The notes under the pieces are model-generated. The model was not told the origin of the DNA. It did no database searches and saw nothing but the letters and a program-made list of their open reading frames with translations. This document shows, piece by piece, positions 60,523 to 64,000 of a DNA stretch of 64,000 bases. This DNA is from DASXAI01 sp963728985. GTDB taxonomy: Bacteria; Actinomycetota; Acidimicrobiia; Acidimicrobiales; Ilumatobacteraceae. Position 1 is the stretch's first letter. Each line of letters begins with the position of its first letter. The translations under genes were made by a program, and so were the position numbers. The stretch spans positions 186,001 to 250,000 of the forward strand of contig CAVSME010000006.1 of the NCBI GenBank assembly GCA_963728985.1, given 5' to 3'.

Positions 60523-61869
60523 ATGAAGCATTCACGGGCTTTGCTCGCGCTGGGCGCGGCCGGAGCGCTGATCGTCGCCGCGTGCGGCGGGGACAACAGC
60601 GGGGGCGGCAGCGCCGCCACTACGGCTGCTGCTGCCGCCACCACCGCGGCATCGACTGCGGCAACGACGGCGGCGTCGGGGGGCGGCGCAACCACGACCG
60701 CCGCATCTGGAGGCGCCACCACCACGGCGGCGCCGTCGAAGGCGGACGACAGCAAGCCGCCGGTCCTCGTCGGGTTCCACAACCTCGAGGGTGGTGTCAT
60801 CTCGCTGCCGGAGATCCGCGAGGCATTCCTGTCCGGCGTGAACTACGTGAACGAGGAGCTCGGTGGCATCAACGGCCGGCCGATGAAGGCCGAGACGTGC
60901 AACCTCGACATCACGCCCGAGTCGTCGGTGAACTGCGCCAACCAGTTTGTCGAGAAGAACGTCGTCGTCGCCATCCAGGGTGTGGACGTGGCCGCCGATG
61001 CGGCTCTGCCCATCTGGGGGCAGGCCGGTCTGGTCGACATCGCGTTCGCCGGCTTCACGCCCGGCCTCAACGCATCGCGGGGCAAGGCCTTCGTGACGCT
61101 GTTCGACAGCCGGGACATCCTGGCCCAGAACCTCATCATGCAGCAGAAGCTGGGGGCCAAGAGCGTGGCCATCGTGCAGGAGGACCTGGCGTCGGCCAAG
61201 GCCTACTACGACACGGTGGAGAAGCCCACGGCCGACAAGTTGGGCCTCGGCATTCAGCCGTTCTATTACTCGGCTACCACTGACTGGGCCACGCTGGCGG
61301 CGACGATCCTGTCCACGAACCCGGACGGGATCGACTTCCCGGCGGCGCAGGAGCCTGTGTGCCTGGCGGCCATCCCGGCGCTGCGGGGGGCGGGCTTCAC
61401 GAAGACCATCCACGCCTCGTCGTGCGCCGAGTACGTCGACAAGCTGCCGGCCGAGCAGGTCGAGGGCATCATCAACCACAACGAGTTCTACTACCCGACG
61501 ATGACGAACATCCCGGCCAAGCCGCAGCATGACCTCGACATCTTCATGAAGTACATGCAGCGTGACCATGGCGGCGTGAAGAGCCTGGTGTACGCCGAGC
61601 TCGGCTTCCACATCGCCGTGCAGGCGGCCGACATGCTCCGCCAGGTGAAGGGTGACATCACCCCGCAGACGGTGGCCGCCGCCATGCCGACCACCAAGGG
61701 CCCGATGTTCTTCCGGGAGACCGGGTACGACTGCTCGAAGAACTACTGGCCGCCGGACTCGGCCGCCTGCTCCGCCGAGGTCCTCTACACGAAGGCCACC
61801 AAGGACCGGAAGAAGGAGCTGCTCGACATCAACCCGATCGATGCGAGCGTTGTCCGGCCGAAGGGCTGA
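60523..61869 (+). CDS. Branched-chain amino-acid-type binding lipoprotein
   Basis: A 448-aa lipoprotein. Lipobox VAAC with lipidated C21; an Ala/Thr/Gly linker at about 30-72; then a LivJ-like type 1 binding fold (LVGFHNLEGGVISLPEIREA, broken in family order). Four or more extra Cys (ETCNLD, NCANQ, SSCAEY, DCSKN, AACSAE) suggest disulphides outside the cell. ATG with GGGGGAT six bases upstream. It is divergent from fused transporter copy 2 and is its likely ligand receptor. Confidence 0.93.
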   Translation: MKHSRALLALGAAGALIVAACGGDNSGGGSAATTAAAAATTAASTAATTAASGGGATTTAASGGATTTAAPSKADDSKPPVLVGFHNLEGGVISLPEIREAFLSGVNYVNEELGGINGRPMKAETCNLDITPESSVNCANQFVEKNVVVAIQGVDVAADAALPIWGQAGLVDIAFAGFTPGLNASRGKAFVTLFDSRDILAQNLIMQQKLGAKSVAIVQEDLASAKAYYDTVEKPTADKLGLGIQPFYYSATTDWATLAATILSTNPDGIDFPAAQEPVCLAAIPALRGAGFTKTIHASSCAEYVDKLPAEQVEGIINHNEFYYPTMTNIPAKPQHDLDIFMKYMQRDHGGVKSLVYAELGFHIAVQAADMLRQVKGDITPQTVAAAMPTTKGPMFFRETGYDCSKNYWPPDSAACSAEVLYTKATKDRKKELLDINPIDASVVRPKG

Positions 61870-61987
61870 CGGAACTGGTTGACAGCCGGCCTGTCCGGGC
61901 GAGGGTCCGTCACGCGACATCGCGTGGCGGGCTCTCGTCTCGCTCGGGGAACGGCCATCTGGGGTCAGGCGGTGCTACAACTGGTCG

Positions 61988-63592
61988 GTGAACGGTGTCG
62001 ACCGCCCAGTGGCCGCACCGGTGCTGGTCGTCGGGGCCGGACCGGCGGGCCTGCTCCTCGCCGCAGAGTTGCACCGGCGCGGCGTGTCGTGCCTCCTGAT
62101 CGACTCGCAGTCCGGACCGATGCCGTGGGATCGCGCCACGGTGATCCATCAGCGTTCGCTCGAACTGTTCGAGTCGCTCGGACTGATCGGGCGGTTCGTC
62201 GATGCCGGCTGCCCGCAGCGGGGCGCCAAGATCTCGTCGGCGGGGGTCGTGCTCGGCGAGGTGGACGACGCCCTCTCGGGTAGCCGGTACGCCTACAACA
62301 TCGGCGTGTCCGAAGAAGTCACCGAGGCCATCCTCACCGACTACCTCCACGCGATGGGAGGCGCCGTCACTCGCTCGACCCGGCTCGTGGCATTCACCGA
62401 GGGGCCCGACGGCGTGGTGGCCGAACTGGAGTGCACCGGCGAACGCTCCAACGTCGAAGTCGACTGGGTGGTCGGCTGCGACGGCATCCACAGCACGGCG
62501 CGCGAGTCGAGCGGGATCGCGTACGACGGTCACGACATCCCCGATCCGTGGGCGGTCTTCGACGTCACTCTGCAGGGCTGGCGTGAGCGGTACGACCTCA
62601 CGTTCGTCTACCTCGACGCCGCACCCGTCATCCTGACCGCGTTGCCGGGGCAACGCTGGCGCGCCTACGTGCGACCACGCGCGGCCGACGCCGATCTCGT
62701 CGCCGACGCGGCGGCCACGCTCGGCCCCTACGCCCCGGACGCGTCCTTCGTCGACATCGCCAACCCGACCCGCTTCCACTGCCATACGAGGGTGGCCGCC
62801 CGGTTCCGATCCGGCCGTGTTCTGGTGGCGGGCGACGCCGCCCACGCCTGCACGCCGGCCGAGGGCCACGGCATGAACACCGGCCTCCAGGACGCCGCCA
62901 ACCTGGCGTGGAAGCTCGCCCTCGTGGGCCACGGCGTCGCCGACCCGAAGCTGCTCGACAGCTACGAGGCCGAGCGGCGACCCGTCGCCCAGACGGTCGC
63001 CCGCTCGGGCGACGCCACCGACGCCGCCTCGACGTTGAGCGACCCCACCGCCCGCCACGCTCGTGACGAGGCGCTGATCGTGGCACTGGCCGACCCCGTG
63101 GCCCGGCACCACGACGCCGTGGCCAAGGCCGAGCTCGATGTCGACTACGGCGACTCGCCGGCCGTCGTCGGTGACCGCAACGCTCGACTCGGACCTGGAC
63201 AGCGCCTGCCCGACACGATCACGGTCGAGCCACCGGGCGGCGATCCGTGCGGGTTGCACGAGCTCGCGCAGCGAGCCGGCCACACCCTGTTCGTCCTGGC
63301 CGGAACGGCCGCCTCCGGCCCCGCTCTGGCCGAGCACCTCGACGAGCTCGAGGCGGCTGCCGCCGGGTCGCCGCTCGTCGACGCGGTGGTCGCCCTCGGC
63401 TGCGCCCCCGACCAGCCCGATCGGTTCGGCCGGCTCGATGCGGTTGACGCCGCCGCCCTCGGCGTGGACGGCGTCGCCGTCCTCGTCGTCCGGCCCGACG
63501 GCTATCTCGGTCTGCGGGCCGACCGTGATCACGTCGACGCGCTGGCGCGATATCACGAGGCCCTCGGGGTGCGACCGCCGCTGGCGACGTAG
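61988..63592 (+). CDS. FAD-dependent class A aromatic monooxygenase (PheA/TfdB family)
   Basis: A 534-aa flavoprotein. FAD motif VVGAGPAG is near residues 14-21, the DG motif GCDGIHSTAR near 168, and the GD motif RVLVAGDAAHACTPAEGHGMN (here in parts: GDAAHAC and GMNTGLQDA) near 281. The C-terminal thioredoxin-like domain typical of PheA-type hydroxylases spans about 400-530. It hydroxylates an aromatic or polyketide-like ring with NAD(P)H and oxygen. GTG start 61988 is the likely one. The 118 bp before it hold no clear features. Confidence 0.9.
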   Translation: MNGVDRPVAAPVLVVGAGPAGLLLAAELHRRGVSCLLIDSQSGPMPWDRATVIHQRSLELFESLGLIGRFVDAGCPQRGAKISSAGVVLGEVDDALSGSRYAYNIGVSEEVTEAILTDYLHAMGGAVTRSTRLVAFTEGPDGVVAELECTGERSNVEVDWVVGCDGIHSTARESSGIAYDGHDIPDPWAVFDVTLQGWRERYDLTFVYLDAAPVILTALPGQRWRAYVRPRAADADLVADAAATLGPYAPDASFVDIANPTRFHCHTRVAARFRSGRVLVAGDAAHACTPAEGHGMNTGLQDAANLAWKLALVGHGVADPKLLDSYEAERRPVAQTVARSGDATDAASTLSDPTARHARDEALIVALADPVARHHDAVAKAELDVDYGDSPAVVGDRNARLGPGQRLPDTITVEPPGGDPCGLHELAQRAGHTLFVLAGTAASGPALAEHLDELEAAAAGSPLVDAVVALGCAPDQPDRFGRLDAVDAAALGVDGVAVLVVRPDGYLGLRADRDHVDALARYHEALGVRPPLAT

Positions 63593-63601
63593 TGTCTCCC
63601 G

Positions 63602-64000
63602 ATGACGAGATTTGGCGGGAAGCTGGCGGTCGTCACCGGAGCGGGCAGTGGTATCGGGCGCGAACTGGCGTTGCAGCTCGCTGCTGAGGGCTGCCACGTC
63701 GCTCTTTGTGACGTGAACGCGACGACGTTGAGGGCCACCGTTGACGCAGTGCGCGCCGCCCACCCGGCCATCGTCGTCAGCTCGATGGCCGTCGACGTGT
63801 CCGACCGCGGCGGTATGGACGAGTTCGCCCGGTTCGTCACCAGCGAGCACGACACCGAGTCCGTCGACCTGCTCTTCAACAACGCCGGCGTCGGTGGTGG
63901 AGAGAGCTTCCTCGCCAGCACCGAGGCCGAATGGGAGCGAACGTTCGACATCTGCTGGGGCGGGGTCTACGCCACCACGCGCGCCTTCATGCCGCTCCTG
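63602..64000 (+). CDS. SDR family oxidoreductase, 3' end cut by window edge
   Basis: The first 133 codons of a short-chain dehydrogenase. ATG 63602 starts MTRFGGKLAVVTGAGSGIGRE with TGxxxGxG at residues 12-19 and NNAG near 97 (LFNNAGVGGG). The catalytic YxxxK lies outside the window. It starts 9 bp after the monooxygenase stop, so the two probably act in one pathway. Confidence 0.92.
   Translation, partial: MTRFGGKLAVVTGAGSGIGRELALQLAAEGCHVALCDVNATTLRATVDAVRAAHPAIVVSSMAVDVSDRGGMDEFARFVTSEHDTESVDLLFNNAGVGGGESFLASTEAEWERTFDICWGGVYATTRAFMPLL

Noticed and set aside
61881..61895. Small inverted repeat GACAG-N5-CTGTC after the second lipoprotein
   Set aside because: A 5-bp stem without T-run is too weak to call a terminator.

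Overview
The window is very GC-rich, densely packed bacterial DNA. It looks like an actinobacterium, most likely an uncultivated member of the Acidimicrobiia. The supporting features are F420-type luciferase-like oxidoreductases, many acyl-CoA dehydrogenases and CaiB/BaiF CoA-transferases, DUF2510/DUF4328 proteins, and branched-chain amino-acid-type binding lipoproteins whose lipobox cysteine is followed by long Ala/Thr linkers. GTG and TTG starts are common and genes often overlap by 1-10 nt. I see no rRNA, tRNA, CRISPR array, IS element or phage gene. The taxonomic call is an inference from gene content.

Region 1 (1-12.9 kb) carries lipid/CoA metabolism: acyl-CoA dehydrogenases, an SDR, an OsmC protein, an FAD monooxygenase, a D-2-hydroxyacid dehydrogenase, a type-B carboxylesterase and an HsaA-like monooxygenase. 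Among them are decayed or shifted small genes (a GNAT remnant and a frameshifted basic protein), a Cys-rich two-gene unit and a winged-helix/hydrolase fusion. Region 2 (12.9-31.8 kb) reads as one catabolic and uptake island. It has a GntR regulator, three LLM oxidoreductases, an SDR with a probable CTG start, an esterase, tandem CoA-transferases, a complete Liv-type ABC transporter with a fused permease, a MarR regulator, a Baeyer-Villiger-type monooxygenase, another CoA-transferase and another acyl-CoA dehydrogenase. The likely theme is import, oxidation, CoA activation and dehydrogenation of hydrophobic, terpenoid- or sterol-like acids; the actual substrate is unknown.

Region 3 (31.8-42.1 kb) holds an SCP2-like/hydrolase fusion, a TesB thioesterase and then a stress block: KatE-type catalase, a SigF/SigB-type sigma factor (frameshifted in this sequence), a LuxR response regulator, a three-gene partner-switch operon (HATPase, STAS, GAF-GAF-SpoIIE phosphatase), CsbD, hemerythrin and a small Lys-rich protein. 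Region 4 (42.1-53.7 kb) is accessory. It has a decayed F420 oxidoreductase, a CHAP/NlpC-like peptidoglycan-binding protein, a metallopeptidase with the N-terminal QRxxGNRA motif of eCIS cargo, a secreted choice-of-anchor-L protein with three C-terminal repeats, an amidase (frameshifted), a papain-like protease with a lectin-like propeller followed by an overlapping chagasin-like inhibitor, and a two-gene cassette sharing an undescribed N-terminal domain.

Region 5 (53.9-64 kb) has two convergent paralogous genes, each fusing LivH, LivM and LivG in one roughly 930-residue protein, around a single LivF gene. A binding lipoprotein, a class A flavoprotein monooxygenase and a partial SDR follow.

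The most unusual candidates are the protease/inhibitor pair, the shared-domain cassette at 52.4-53.7 kb and the inverted fused-transporter pair. At least three single-base frameshifts and two internally deleted genes occur, so either real decay or indel errors in the assembly should be considered.
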